A stretch of 64,000 nt of DNA from CAYSJU01 sp964431495 (GTDB taxonomy: Bacteria; Omnitrophota; Gorgyraeia; Tantalellales; Tantalellaceae). Below, piece by piece: positions 42,373 to 51,800 of this stretch (position 1 is the first letter of the stretch; every line of letters begins with the position of its first letter). The DNA is taken from the NCBI GenBank assembly GCA_964431495.1, contig CAYSJU010000008.1:13273-77272 (forward strand), read 5' to 3'. The notes under the pieces were generated by a model. The model was not told the DNA's origin. It was given only the letters and a program-made list of their open reading frames with translations, and ran no database searches. A program made the translations under genes and the position numbers.

Positions 42373-42955
42373 CGCTCCGGCGGTTCTGAGGGCTTTCAGC
42401 GCTGTTCCCAGGCACCATTTTGTTCCGGATGCCTATGCCCCCGGGTCCTACTGCGATCATCCTCTTCCTATAGGTTTCGGGCAGACCATCTCCCAGCCGT
42501 ATATGGTGGCTGTGATGACACAGGTGCTGGATCTTAAAGGTGACGGAAAGGTGCTGGAGATAGGCACCGGCAGCGGGTATCAGGCCGCTATCCTGGCGAA
42601 GATCTGCCGCCATGTATATACAATAGAGAAGGACATAAATCTGCATGAGAGTGCGGAAAGGGTTTTACGAAAAGAAGGATATAGCAGCATAACCCTGAAA
42701 CATGGGGATGGTACAAATGGATGGCCGGAACAGGCGCCTTTTGACGGCATTATTGTCACGGCCGCGTCTCCGGACATACCCGAGCCTTTGAAGGAACAAC
42801 TCGCGGACGGAGGACGCATGACCATACCGGTTGGTTCGATGTATTCTCAGATGCTTGTTTTGGTGAAGAAGAGGGGGCAGGAGTTTTTTACTGAAAATAT
42901 TTGCGGCTGCGTCTTTGTTCCTCTTGTTGGTGATCACGGCTGGTCGGAGTCATAG
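42311..42955 (+). CDS. pcm: Protein-L-isoaspartate O-methyltransferase
   Basis: Repairs isoaspartyl damage by SAM-dependent methylation. I start it at ATG 42311 (MDYEEQRKRMVEEQLIPRGI), the family start, giving 214 residues. Motifs are VPRHHFVPDAYAPGSYCDHPLPIGFGQTISQPYMVA, the SAM-binding EIGTGSGYQAAIL, and FDGIIVTAASPDIPEPLKEQLADGGRM. It overlaps the preceding glycosyltransferase by 62 nt in another frame. A repeat spacer follows. Confidence 0.95.
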   Translation: MDYEEQRKRMVEEQLIPRGIDAPAVLRAFSAVPRHHFVPDAYAPGSYCDHPLPIGFGQTISQPYMVAVMTQVLDLKGDGKVLEIGTGSGYQAAILAKICRHVYTIEKDINLHESAERVLRKEGYSSITLKHGDGTNGWPEQAPFDGIIVTAASPDIPEPLKEQLADGGRMTIPVGSMYSQMLVLVKKRGQEFFTENICGCVFVPLVGDHGWSES

Positions 42956-42959
42956 CGCA

Positions 42960-43020
42960 GGGTGTGATGGGTGATGAGTGATGGGTAATGTGTATAGCTG
43001 AAAGCTGAAGACTGAAAGCT
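42960..43020. repeat. GTGATGG / AGCTGAAGACTG spacer
   Basis: Degenerate tandem GTGATGGGTGATGAGTGATGG (42963-42983) followed by the 25-bp word 42990-43014, which is the reverse complement of 18615-18639 with one mismatch. It fills the gap between pcm and the next gene. No ribosome-binding site is obvious before ATG 43027. Confidence 0.75.
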
Positions 43021-43026
43021 AAAAAA

Positions 43027-43539
43027 ATGATAGAGGGAATAGCGGAATCTCTGGTAGCGTTTAACAAAGAAATAGCGGTTATCGTGCTTGCCGCGCTTCC
43101 GGTATCAGAGCTGAGAGGCGCTATACCGCTTGCGCTTGCCCTGGGGTTTTCACCGTTAAAGGCCTATGTCCTCTCTTATATCGGCAACCTTATACCCGTT
43201 ATACCGCTTCTTTTTTTATTGCAGCCGATAGTTTACAGGTTTCGGCATATAAAAATAGTTAAAAGGTCCTTTGACTGGCTGTTTGAAAGGACAAGAAGGA
43301 AAGCCGCGCTGGTGGAGAGGTTTGAGGCCCTGGGCCTTATCCTGTTCGTGGCCATACCCCTGCCTGTGACAGGCGCGTGGACAGGCTGTATGGCTGCCAC
43401 TTTGTTCAAGATAAGGTTCCGCTACGCTTTTCTCGCGATCATTGCGGGGGTCATGATCGCGGGATTCATCGTCCTGGGGGTGTGTCTGGCGGGTAAAGGC
43501 GTGGTGGTGCAGCTCTTCACTAAAGTTTTTAGTTTGTAA
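43027..43539 (+). CDS. Small integral membrane protein, COG2426 / small multidrug export type
   Basis: 170 residues, mostly hydrophobic, with four or so membrane segments. The family signature PVSELRGAIPLALALGFSP near residues 25-43 and the late PLPVTGAWTGCMAATLFKI identify the COG2426 group, sometimes named small multidrug export protein. The transport function is not established. A cytoplasmic basic loop (RFRHIKIVKRSFDWLFERTRRKA) lies in the middle. Confidence 0.85.
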   Translation: MIEGIAESLVAFNKEIAVIVLAALPVSELRGAIPLALALGFSPLKAYVLSYIGNLIPVIPLLFLLQPIVYRFRHIKIVKRSFDWLFERTRRKAALVERFEALGLILFVAIPLPVTGAWTGCMAATLFKIRFRYAFLAIIAGVMIAGFIVLGVCLAGKGVVVQLFTKVFSL

Positions 43540-43561
43540 TATTCTGTAAAATTGCTATAAT
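43534..43561 (+). promoter_or_regulatory. Extended -10 promoter of the 167-aa membrane protein
   Basis: TTGTAA (43534-43539), 16-nt spacer, TATAAT (43556-43561) preceded by TGC. Transcription start is expected near 43568. Confidence 0.7.
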
Positions 43562-43579
43562 TGTAAATAGACGAATGCA

Positions 43580-43601
43580 GGGGTTCGATCCATCGAGCCC
43601 C
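43580..43601 (+). promoter_or_regulatory. 5' leader hairpin before the 167-aa membrane protein
   Basis: GGGGTTCGA-TCCA-TCGAGCCCC, a 9-bp stem about 12 nt into the predicted transcript and just upstream of the AAGGAGGG site (43608-43615). Possibly an RNA-stability or translation-control hairpin. Confidence 0.55.
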
Positions 43602-43619
43602 TAAAAAAGGAGGGATATC

Positions 43620-44123
43620 ATGATCGCCTATATTTTGATTATATTTGGTTTTTTGATGAGACTGGTTCCGCACATGCCTAATATGGTTCCTGTCGCTGCG
43701 ATAGCGCTGTTCGCGGGCGCTTATCTTGACAAGAGGCTCGTACCATGGGTGCCGCTGGCGATCATGATAATAAGCGACCTTGTCATCGGACTGCATAATA
43801 TGATATTTTTCACATGGGGGGCGTTCCTCCTGGTCGGATTTTTGGGGATGTGGCTTAAGCACCGCCGGTCATGGGGGAATGTTTTTACGATGAGCGTGTT
43901 TTCCGCTTTATTATTTTTTGTAATAACTAATTTCGGGGTATGGCTCGGATGGTATCCGCATACGTGGAACGGTTTTTCGACCTGTTATATAAATGCCATC
44001 CCGTTTTTGCGTAACACTTTTCTCGGCAACGTGGTGTTCACGTTCGTGTTGTTCGGCCTATACGAACTTGCGAAAAATGCCGTAAGGAAATCCAGGTTCA
44101 AGACAGTTCTCCTTGCGGAATAA
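43620..44123 (+). CDS. Integral membrane protein, DUF6580-like
   Basis: 167 residues with about five hydrophobic segments. Conserved-looking features are LVPHMPNMVPVAAIALFAGAYL, VPLAIMIISDLVIGLHN, and TNFGVWLGWYPHTWNGFSTCYINAIPFLRNTFLGNVVFTFVLFG. This resembles a family of uncharacterised small membrane proteins (DUF6580), with some similarity in layout to ECF transporter S components. The cobalamin riboswitch lies downstream, so it does not control this gene. Strong AAGGAGGG ribosome-binding site. Confidence 0.75.
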   Translation: MIAYILIIFGFLMRLVPHMPNMVPVAAIALFAGAYLDKRLVPWVPLAIMIISDLVIGLHNMIFFTWGAFLLVGFLGMWLKHRRSWGNVFTMSVFSALLFFVITNFGVWLGWYPHTWNGFSTCYINAIPFLRNTFLGNVVFTFVLFGLYELAKNAVRKSRFKTVLLAE

Positions 44124-44133
44124 TATATAATTG

Positions 44134-44288
44134 TACGGGTAACCGAAAGGTTTTAACAGGGAAGTCCGTGTAAAACGGACACGGTCCCGCCGCTGTAACC
44201 GGCGACGAAAGTTCCCATGAAGCCACTGCCCTCGGGTGGGAAGGCTGGAATGAGTAGGATGACCCGGAAGTCAGAAGACCTGCCCGTA
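44134..44288 (+). promoter_or_regulatory. Cobalamin riboswitch aptamer
   Basis: B12-sensing leader RNA. P1 strands TACGGG (44134-44139) and CCCGTA (44283-44288) close the aptamer. Conserved parts are AACAGGGAAGTCCGTG, GCCGCTGTAACCGGCGACG, the GAAGCCACTGCC core with GGGAAGGC, and the 3' hallmark AGTCAGAAGACCTGCC. An intrinsic terminator at 44355-44390 is the likely expression platform, so B12 binding should reduce expression of the TonB receptor at 44553. Confidence 0.93.
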
Positions 44289-44354
44289 TGTTAAGAGCGT
44301 CCAAGTAGCCCGTGGAGGCTGAAGGACCCATACAAGGGTGAAGAAGACGGGTGC

Positions 44355-44390
44355 AACCCCTGGTGTCAAATTGATACCAGGGGTTTTTTT
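44355..44390 (+). terminator. Riboswitch terminator
   Basis: A 14-bp stem, AACCCCTGGTGTCA / TGATACCAGGGGTT with a G-T pair, loop AAT, then a seven-T tract. It lies 66 nt after the aptamer. The intervening sequence would have to form the antiterminator, which I did not resolve. Confidence 0.92.
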
Positions 44391-44394
44391 ATGC

Positions 44395-44532
44395 GAGCAC
44401 ATGAGTTACGAACACGATAGTGTTCATAACTCATAAGTGCGAACATAATCCCGAGCGACCGAGGACGAAATGTCCGAGGAAGTGCCGAGCCCTCCGGGCG
44501 AGGCCGAGGCCGATAGGCCGAGCGAGGGATCT
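44395..44532. repeat. 140-bp dispersed hairpin element, copy 2 (leader of the TonB receptor)
   Basis: Hairpin arms ATGAGTTACGAACAC and GTGTTCATAACTCAT around the same GATA loop as copy 1 (9948-10087), closed by GCAC/GTGC, then the shared GC-rich block CCGAGCGACCGAGGACGAAA and GGCC-GATA-GGCC in place of the CCGCC-TTA-GGCGG end. It begins 5 nt after the riboswitch terminator and ends 21 nt before the gene, so it is part of the read-through leader. Confidence 0.88.
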
Positions 44533-44552
44533 CAATCTCACAGGAGAAAGAC

Positions 44553-46697
44553 ATGAAAAAAATACTCACAGTAATTATTTTAAGTCTGTTCTTGTGCGCA
44601 ACAATTCACGCGGACGAGGAGAGCGAAGAGCAAAAGGACCGTTTGATCGATATATTTAAAAAGCCGTTCGAAATAATCCTTGCCCCCATAGAGGGAGGAG
44701 GGCTTGTGGACCTGATATTCGAACCCGCCGAAGCGGTCCTTTCTCCGATATCCGCGCTGGGCGATATCGTAGTGACCCCGGGGAGAACGCAGGAGTACGT
44801 TTTTAACGTAAACAAAAATATCAGTATTATTACCGCCGAAGACATAGCAGAAGTAGAGCCCGAATATATCCAGCAGATGCTCGACAGGGAAACGGGCATT
44901 GTCGTGAACGGGTTCCTCGGGAACGTCAAAGATAACAATATTGATATGAGGGGATTCGGTGAGACCGGATTATTGAATTGTGTCGTCTTGATAGACGGTC
45001 GCAGGACCAACCAGATAGACATATCTGGCGCGGATATGGCACAGATCGACATAAACTCAATAGAGAAAATAGAGGTCATAAGAGGCGCGAGCTGCGTTTT
45101 ATATGGAGATAACGCCACCGGAGGAGTCATCAACATCATCACTAAAAAGGGGGAAGCACCGGCCCACGTTGAGTATATACAGGAATTCGGCAGTTACCAG
45201 CGGCACAAGGAATATGTTTCCATGAACGGCGGGCATGACTTCCTGGATTATTTCTGCAGCTATTCGTATCAGGATTCCGACGGATACAGGGTTAACAACG
45301 CGTATGAAGCGGATGATCTATTCGCGAGCATGACCGTGAAACCCGATGATTTCCTGGACGTCCATTTTTCTTCGAGTTATCACCGGGACTGGTACGGGAT
45401 GCCAGGCGCGCTTTATCCGGGAAACATCCAGAGCGACGGAAGGGAAGGTTCGCGATTCCCTGACAGCAAGGCAAAGACAGAGGATTATTATTTCATGGTG
45501 GTCCCAAGGATATTAGGAGAATCAGACGGCCATGAGACAGTTCTCTCTTCCCTTATATCCTGCAGGGACAGAAGGACGAACTCGCGCAGTGTGGGATGGA
45601 ACGTGTATGAGGCGAACCACCACATAAGTTCCTTTGAGTTCAAGCCAAAGTGTGAAGTGAACTCCACATTTTTCGAGGAGACACTGGAAAACAAGCTCGT
45701 TTTCGGCATGGACTATTTTTACGCCAGGGACCAGGTACTGAGCGGCGACATAGCCTTTACGAAGTCCCAGGTGGACATCATAAAGGAGACGTTCGGGATC
45801 TACGCGTCGGATAGCATGATGGTGGCCAGGAGATTCATCTTCAGCGGCGGCGTGCGCGGGGAATGGGCAGGGTATATTTTTGACCAGTTCCAGCCCGCAA
45901 ACACATACGGCACGCAGTGCCTCAAAGAGGCGGCGTTTGACGCCGGAGTAGGATACAAATACAACGAGAGGTCTCAGGTTTACGCGAATTTCGCCAGATC
46001 TTACAGGTTCCCGACGACCGACGAATTTTTCCAGTCAGCCTATGAGACTCTTGACTGGGCGACATGGGCCGTAAGGGTCTTTCCCGCCGTGCTGAACTCG
46101 GACCTGAAACAGCAGGTGGGGAATAACTGCGAAGTGGGGATCAAGGACAATTCGTTTAAATTTCTGAAAGTCAACCTGACGTATTACCTGATCGACAACA
46201 AGAACGAGATCTACTATGATCCGATACTGTTCCAGAACACCAATTACCCGAACACCATGCATTACGGGCTTGAGCTTGAAACGCGGGTAGATGTCCGCGA
46301 GAACATAAACGTCTTTTTCAATTACACCTTCCAGAAGTCCTTTTTTGTGGGAGGTAAGTTCGCTTCAGAGACCATACCGCTGGTGCCCAAGACCAAGATA
46401 ACAACCGGGTTCAATATAAAACCGATCAAGCCGTTGAACGTGAACTTCGCCTTGAATTATATAAGCGCGAGGTACGTAACGAGCGATCAGATGAACAATG
46501 TCTCCAAGCTCAAACCGCACGTCACCCTTGACCTGAGCATTTTTTATGAGCTGCCGAATATCCGCTTTTTCGGGACCATCAAGAACTTCCTGGGCGAGAG
46601 CTACTATTCAAGCGCCATCAAGAACTGGCTGGGCGACGTGGCTTTTTACCCGGCACCCGAAACGACCTTCGAAGGCGGCGTCACCATTGACTTTTAA
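44553..46697 (+). CDS. TonB-dependent outer-membrane receptor (BtuB-like, B12-regulated)
   Basis: 714 residues. A signal peptide (MKKILTVIILSLFLCATIHA) is followed by a linker and a plug domain at about residues 75-210: NISIITAEDIAEVEPEYIQQML, VVLIDGRRTNQ and IEKIEVIRGASCVLYGDNATGGVINIITKKG. A beta-barrel follows, and the protein ends in Phe after a strand, as outer-membrane proteins do. Control by a cobalamin riboswitch suggests corrinoid uptake. No BtuCDF or TonB gene is in this window. CAGGAGAAAG precedes the ATG. Confidence 0.92.
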   Translation: MKKILTVIILSLFLCATIHADEESEEQKDRLIDIFKKPFEIILAPIEGGGLVDLIFEPAEAVLSPISALGDIVVTPGRTQEYVFNVNKNISIITAEDIAEVEPEYIQQMLDRETGIVVNGFLGNVKDNNIDMRGFGETGLLNCVVLIDGRRTNQIDISGADMAQIDINSIEKIEVIRGASCVLYGDNATGGVINIITKKGEAPAHVEYIQEFGSYQRHKEYVSMNGGHDFLDYFCSYSYQDSDGYRVNNAYEADDLFASMTVKPDDFLDVHFSSSYHRDWYGMPGALYPGNIQSDGREGSRFPDSKAKTEDYYFMVVPRILGESDGHETVLSSLISCRDRRTNSRSVGWNVYEANHHISSFEFKPKCEVNSTFFEETLENKLVFGMDYFYARDQVLSGDIAFTKSQVDIIKETFGIYASDSMMVARRFIFSGGVRGEWAGYIFDQFQPANTYGTQCLKEAAFDAGVGYKYNERSQVYANFARSYRFPTTDEFFQSAYETLDWATWAVRVFPAVLNSDLKQQVGNNCEVGIKDNSFKFLKVNLTYYLIDNKNEIYYDPILFQNTNYPNTMHYGLELETRVDVRENINVFFNYTFQKSFFVGGKFASETIPLVPKTKITTGFNIKPIKPLNVNFALNYISARYVTSDQMNNVSKLKPHVTLDLSIFYELPNIRFFGTIKNFLGESYYSSAIKNWLGDVAFYPAPETTFEGGVTIDF

Positions 46698-46750
46698 AAA
46701 TAGGGACAGCGACCATTTTTTTAAAAAAATGGTCGCTGTCCCTATTTTTA
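46695..46750. repeat. 56-bp perfect palindrome (TAGGGACAGCGACCAT)
   Basis: Two 28-bp arms with no unpaired centre: TAAAAATAGGGACAGCGACC followed by ATTTTTTT and its exact reverse complement. It overlaps the stop codon of the TonB receptor and can act as a bidirectional terminator. The GGGACAGCGACCATTTT word resembles REP-type palindromes I recall near REP-associated Y1 transposases; no transposase is present here. Confidence 0.85.
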
Positions 46751-46783
46751 CTCCGGCCGCTTGAAGATCCCCAGGGAATTTGC

Positions 46784-46812
46784 TTGACTTTTTGCTTAGC
46801 ATAGTGTAAAAT
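46784..46812 (+). promoter_or_regulatory. Promoter of the marR-efflux operon
   Basis: TTGACT (46784-46789), 17-nt spacer, TAAAAT (46807-46812). Downstream, TGAATA (46821-46826) and TATTCA (46842-46847) form an inverted pair between promoter and gene that could be an operator for the MarR protein; this last point is weak. Confidence 0.65.
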
Positions 46813-46881
46813 TTATTTTGTGAATAGTTAAGATTGTGAAATATTCAGATTCCTAACATTTCAAGAAAGAAAGGAATGGAT

Positions 46882-47328
46882 ATGACGAACCCCAGAAATA
46901 CGGATTTTGGCAAAGAGATGGCCTTGGTCTTGCCCGCATTGCTCAGGGAAGTCAACAGAAGACATGAAACGATCTTTTTGGAAGATAATTTAGCGCTGCC
47001 TCAAATTGTCGTTCTTGACCTGTTGCGGGAAAGGGGCCCGTGCAATATGAGCGATCTCGCGAGAACATTGAATCATACAATGAGCGCGACAACCGGCATT
47101 ATCGACAAGATGATAAGGATGGAGATGGTAAAGAGGGAGCGTTCACAGGAAGACAGGAGGGTGGTCATAGTGGCTCTGCTCAGGAAAGGCGAGGAGGCTG
47201 CCAAGCGGGTGAATGAGGCGCGGAGAGACCTATCCAACGAGATGTATTCGGTTTTTACTCAGAAAGAGAAGCAGGAATACCTCAGGCTGTTAAAAAAGGT
47301 TTATGATAATTTAAGGGAAAAGCAATGA
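46882..47328 (+). CDS. MarR-family transcriptional regulator
   Basis: 148 residues with a winged helix-turn-helix. LALPQIVVLDLLRERGPCNMSDLARTLNHTMSATTGIIDKMIRMEMVKRERSQEDRRVVIVALLRKG covers the recognition helix and the wing with the DRR motif. I start it at ATG 46882, 6 nt after AAGGA; ATG 46876 abuts that site. It overlaps tolC as ATGA, so it is probably the local repressor of the efflux genes. Confidence 0.9.
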   Translation: MTNPRNTDFGKEMALVLPALLREVNRRHETIFLEDNLALPQIVVLDLLRERGPCNMSDLARTLNHTMSATTGIIDKMIRMEMVKRERSQEDRRVVIVALLRKGEEAAKRVNEARRDLSNEMYSVFTQKEKQEYLRLLKKVYDNLREKQ

Positions 47329-48818
47329 GAAATACGAGACGCGTATTACATTTGATGCTGATAATGATTTTTCTGGCAGGGCAGATTTTTTACGTCCGGC
47401 CGGCGTCGGGCGAAGAAGAGCTTCATGTTTTTCCCGCGCCCAGGCCTGTTTCCCTGGTAGACTGTGTCTGGTTCGCTGTATATAACAGTTTTGAGGTAAG
47501 ACTTGCCAGGCTTGACCTTTATATAGCGGAGACGGGCCTTATGTATTCGCAGGCCGTGTATGATACTTTTTTGTACGGCGGGGCCAGCTATATAGAAGAT
47601 AAAAGACAGCAGTTGTCCGTTTTCGCCCCAGACGACAACCAGACCAATAATTATTCGGCCGGTGTTACCAAGACCCTGCCGACAGGCACGGAGCTTACCG
47701 CAGAACTCAGCGACGAAAGGGTGTGGAACAATACTATTTTTGTTTCAAAAAACCCGGCCCATGAGGCCGAATTATTACTCCAGTTCAAACAGCCTGTTCT
47801 GAAGAACACTTTTGGGTTTGTGGACAGGACGAACGTGTCAGTGACAAAGCTGGCGATCAAGAACGCGGACCTGGAAATGAAGGACAAAATAGAGGCACTT
47901 ATAGCGGATGTGGAAAAAACTTACTGGAACCTTGTCTTCGCTAAAAGGAGACTGGAAATATTTAACGGGATAGTAGAAAAGGCCAGGAACCTGCAGGAGA
48001 CCAACAAGAAGAACTTTGATATGGGACTTATAGAAAAGGTGGACTTTGTGGCCTCTGAAGCGAATCTCTCCCAGACAGAAGCGGAGCTCCTTGTCGTGGA
48101 GAACGAGTCCAGGCAGGCGGAAGAGAACCTTAAGCTTACAATGAACCAGAACGCGGAGAATCGTATTACTTCCGCTGAAAGGTTTAACGGCCGGTACCTG
48201 GACAGGGACCTGCCCGGCTGTTTGAAAGAGGCCTTTGAAAAAAGAAGGGATTACAAGATACGGGAAAGGGACGTTAAGATCAATGGTCTGGAACTCAGCA
48301 TGAAAGATAACGAGAGATGGCCCGAAGTGGACCTTACCGGCAGCATGTCAATGAACGGGCTCGAGGGGGAGTTTAAAAAAGCCATGGGCAAAGTTACGGT
48401 TGTCGATAATGTCTACTACTATGCGGGTGTTGAGGTAAGTTTTCCTTTGGAGAACAGGGAGGCACAGAGCGAGTACCTGAAGGCGAAATACGAGAAACAG
48501 AGTGCGCTTGTCAGTCTTAAGCAGGTCGAGAGGAGAATAATAACCGAGGTCGGGAACGCTTTCCGCAGGGTGCTCGCGTATGAGAACAGCATAGGTTTCA
48601 TAAAGAGGGCCGCGAAACTCGAGGCAGAAAAGCTCAAGGAAGAAGAAAAGAGGTACAAGTACGGCAGGTCGAACACAAAAAGGATCATTGATTACCAGCG
48701 GGATCTCCTTTTCGCGGAGATGGAAGAGGCGAGATACCTTCTGAATCATATGATCGCCAAGATAGACCTGGACAGGTCCATGAACATTATTCTGGGAAAA
48801 TACGAGGACATATTATGA
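47325..48818 (+). CDS. TolC-family outer-membrane efflux protein
   Basis: 497 residues with an N-terminal signal peptide (VLHLMLIMIFLAGQIFYVRPASG). The two-repeat helical layout of outer-membrane efflux proteins is visible: LVDCVWFAVYNSFEVRLARLDLYIAETG, then VEKTYWNLVFAKRRLEIFNGIVEKARNLQETNKKNFDMGLIEKVDFVASEANL in the first coiled hairpin, and ESLxA-like EAELLVVENESRQAEENLKLTMN. The second half ends in RYKYGRSNTKRIIDYQRDLLFAEMEEARYLLNHMIAKIDLDRSMN. It is coupled by ATGA overlaps to marR and the RND gene. Confidence 0.9.
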   Translation: MRNTRRVLHLMLIMIFLAGQIFYVRPASGEEELHVFPAPRPVSLVDCVWFAVYNSFEVRLARLDLYIAETGLMYSQAVYDTFLYGGASYIEDKRQQLSVFAPDDNQTNNYSAGVTKTLPTGTELTAELSDERVWNNTIFVSKNPAHEAELLLQFKQPVLKNTFGFVDRTNVSVTKLAIKNADLEMKDKIEALIADVEKTYWNLVFAKRRLEIFNGIVEKARNLQETNKKNFDMGLIEKVDFVASEANLSQTEAELLVVENESRQAEENLKLTMNQNAENRITSAERFNGRYLDRDLPGCLKEAFEKRRDYKIRERDVKINGLELSMKDNERWPEVDLTGSMSMNGLEGEFKKAMGKVTVVDNVYYYAGVEVSFPLENREAQSEYLKAKYEKQSALVSLKQVERRIITEVGNAFRRVLAYENSIGFIKRAAKLEAEKLKEEEKRYKYGRSNTKRIIDYQRDLLFAEMEEARYLLNHMIAKIDLDRSMNIILGKYEDIL

Positions 48819-51800
48819 GTTTACCGAGATTCAGTGTAAATCAGTCATTATTCGTGAACCTTGTTTCGGTCGTCATCCTGATAATAGGGCTAATGGTGGT
48901 CCTGGGCATAAACAGGGAGATATTCCCGAACGTCGCCTTTGACATGGTAAGCGTCACGACCGTATACCCCGGGGCGAACCCCCTTGACGTGGAAAAGCTT
49001 GTCTCGACTCCCATCGAGAAGGAACTCAGAGAGGTCGATGGTGTAAAGGAGATAAAGTCCTCTTCTTCCGACGGCGTCTCTTACATTTTGATAAAAATAG
49101 ATCCGGATGAATCGAATAAACAAAAGGTCATTCGCGATATACAGACTGCCGTGGACAGGGTAAAGGACCTGCCGAAGGATATCTACGAGGATCCCGTAGT
49201 GATGGAGTTCACCTCCAAACAGTACCCGATCATAGAAGTCTCCCTCTCAGGCGATATGAGCGAACACGAGCTGCAGAAATACGCTGATGCCCTCGCGGAC
49301 AGGCTCGAGGATATAAAAGGAGTGGCCAAGATAAATAAATCCGGGTACAGGGACAGGGAGATCCAGGTCTGTGTGGATCCCGACAGGATGCTGGAATACT
49401 ATGTTTCCATCGATGAGATCGAACAGGCGCTCGCTACCCGCAACATCAGCGTGCCTGCTGGCGAGATCAATACCGAGACCATGGAATACAGCGTCCGCAC
49501 GACAGGGGAGTTCACCACCGCGGCAGAAATAGAGGACGTTATAATCAGGGCCAATGACGCTGGAAACTGGCTGAAAATAAAAGATATCGCGGAGGTCATG
49601 GACACCTTCAAGGACGAGGACATAATCTACAAGACCCTGGCTACTCGTTCGATAAATCTTATAGTGCTGAAAAAGGAATCAGGAGACGCGCTCAGTATCG
49701 TTGACAATATCAAGAAGGAGTGCGATCCTTTTTTGAAGAGCGCGCCCGATACTCTTAAAATATCCTATGTGAACGATTATTCCTATTTCGCGAGAAGGCG
49801 TCTTAACGTGCTGAAGAATAACGGCTGGATCAGTTTGATCATAGTCATGTGCATCCTGCTGGTTTTTCTGCAGCGCCGCGTCGCGCTGGTGACATTGGTG
49901 GGGATCCCGATAGCCTTTTTTACCACGTTCATTGTCATGGAGATAATGGGCATAACCATTAACATGATCAGTATGTTCGGACTTATTATAGTCCTCGGGA
50001 TGCTGGTGGACGACGGTATAATAGTGGCTGAGAACGCGTATCGTTACATGGAGGAAGGCATGCCGCCCAGACAGGCCGCTGTCAAAGGCGCGGAAGAGGT
50101 CATGGGAGCCGTAAGTACCGCTGTTTTTACCACGATCGTGGCTTTTTCTCCACTGCTCTTCATGTCCGGCATCATGGGAAAGTTCATGAGAGATCTGCCG
50201 GCCGTGCTGATCGTAGCGCTTCTGGCTTCATTGGGGGAGGCGCTGATAATACTTCCGAGTCATCTGGCGGATTTTGTAAAGATCAAAGTGGACGCTAGTG
50301 GAAAACCAGTGGGCGCGTCAAAAGACATGCCCTGGTTCAAGGGTTTTATCGTTTTTTATACAAGGATATTGAACGCCGCTATTCGAAGAAAGTATAAGGT
50401 CCTCGCGGGTCTTATAGGTACGCTTATCCTTTGCGGTTTTATAGGCGGCGTTGTTCTCAAGTTCATCCTTTTTCCGAGCGCGGGCATAAATTACCTGTTC
50501 ATAAGAGGAGAAGCCCCTGTGGGCACCCCCCTGGAAAAGACGAACGAATTGATAGCTCCGGTGGAAAAGATAGTTTCAGAACTGCCCAAAGAAGAGCTGG
50601 ACACTTTCGTAACCTCTGTAGGACAGACACAGGATGATCGTCACGATCCCTTTGGCGGCCGTGGAAGCAATCTCGTGCAGATAACGGTCTATCTTGTTCC
50701 CGAACAGGACAGGAAGAGGAGTGCCGAGGAAATAACTGAAGAACTCCGCGAAAAGACAAAGGATATCAAGGGGTTCACGGAGCTCAGGTTCGATAAGCCG
50801 CAGTCGGGTCCGCCTGTGGGCAAGGCAGTGGAAGCCAAGATCAGAGGAGAGAATTTTGAAGTGCTTGACACTATTGCCGGTGAATATATGGATTATCTTA
50901 AGACAATAGACGGGGCCACTGACATCACCTGGGACCATAAGCCGGGCAAGGAAGAGATCCGGGTGGAGGTCGACCGCAACAAGGCCACTTTGGCGGGTCT
51001 CACGGTGCAGCGGATAGCGAAGACCATCAGGGCTGTTTTCGAGGGAACCATCGCCACCGAGATCAAACCCGTAAAAGCCGAGGAAGAGACTGACGTTACG
51101 GTCATGTTCCCGGAGGAAGACGTCGATGATATGTCTGTTTTTGAAGAGATCTTTGTCAGTAACGATGTCGGCAATCTTATTCCCCTCAACAAGGTCGCGA
51201 CAATAAAAAAAGTGTCGGGCACGACCACCATCCACCATCTTGACGGGAAGCGCGTTGTTACCGCTTCAAGCAATGTTGACACAAATAAAGTAACGTCATT
51301 AAAGGTCAACAGGATGCTCGAGAAAAAATTCAAGGACATAGCGGAAAGGCACCTCGGGTACTCGGTCAAATATGGAGGCGAGCAGGAAGAGACGATGGAT
51401 TCACTGATAAGCCTCGCAAAGGCGTTTTTCTTCGCGTTCCTGGTGATCTATCTTATCCTGTCTTCCTTTTTCAAGTCCATCATCCAGCCGCTTGTTGTCA
51501 TGCTGGCCATACCTTTCGGGATCATCGGTGTTGTATTCGCGTTCCTGGTGCACGGCGTACCTCTGTCTTTTCTGGCTCTGCTGGGGATCGTGGGGTTGAG
51601 CGGCATAGTCGTAAATGATTCGATCGTGCTCATGGATTTTATAAACAAGCTGCGCGCTTCAGGGGTATCCAGGCACGACTCCATAGTAAAGGCCGGGCAG
51701 ATGAGGATACGTCCCGTTATTCTGACGACAATAACCACTGTCGGCGGATTATCTACCGTGGCCTATGGTATCGGCGGAAAGGATCCCTTCCTTGTTCCCA

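Noticed and set aside
44121..44131. TATAAT at 44126-44131 as the riboswitch promoter
   Set aside because: The resulting start near 44138 would remove the 5' strand of the aptamer P1 helix, and no -35 is present. Read-through from the upstream gene is more consistent.
44401..44430. Hairpin with GATA loop as a tRNA or terminator
   Set aside because: No T-tract follows, no tRNA arms or anticodon loop can be drawn, and a second copy in another context shows it belongs to a dispersed element.
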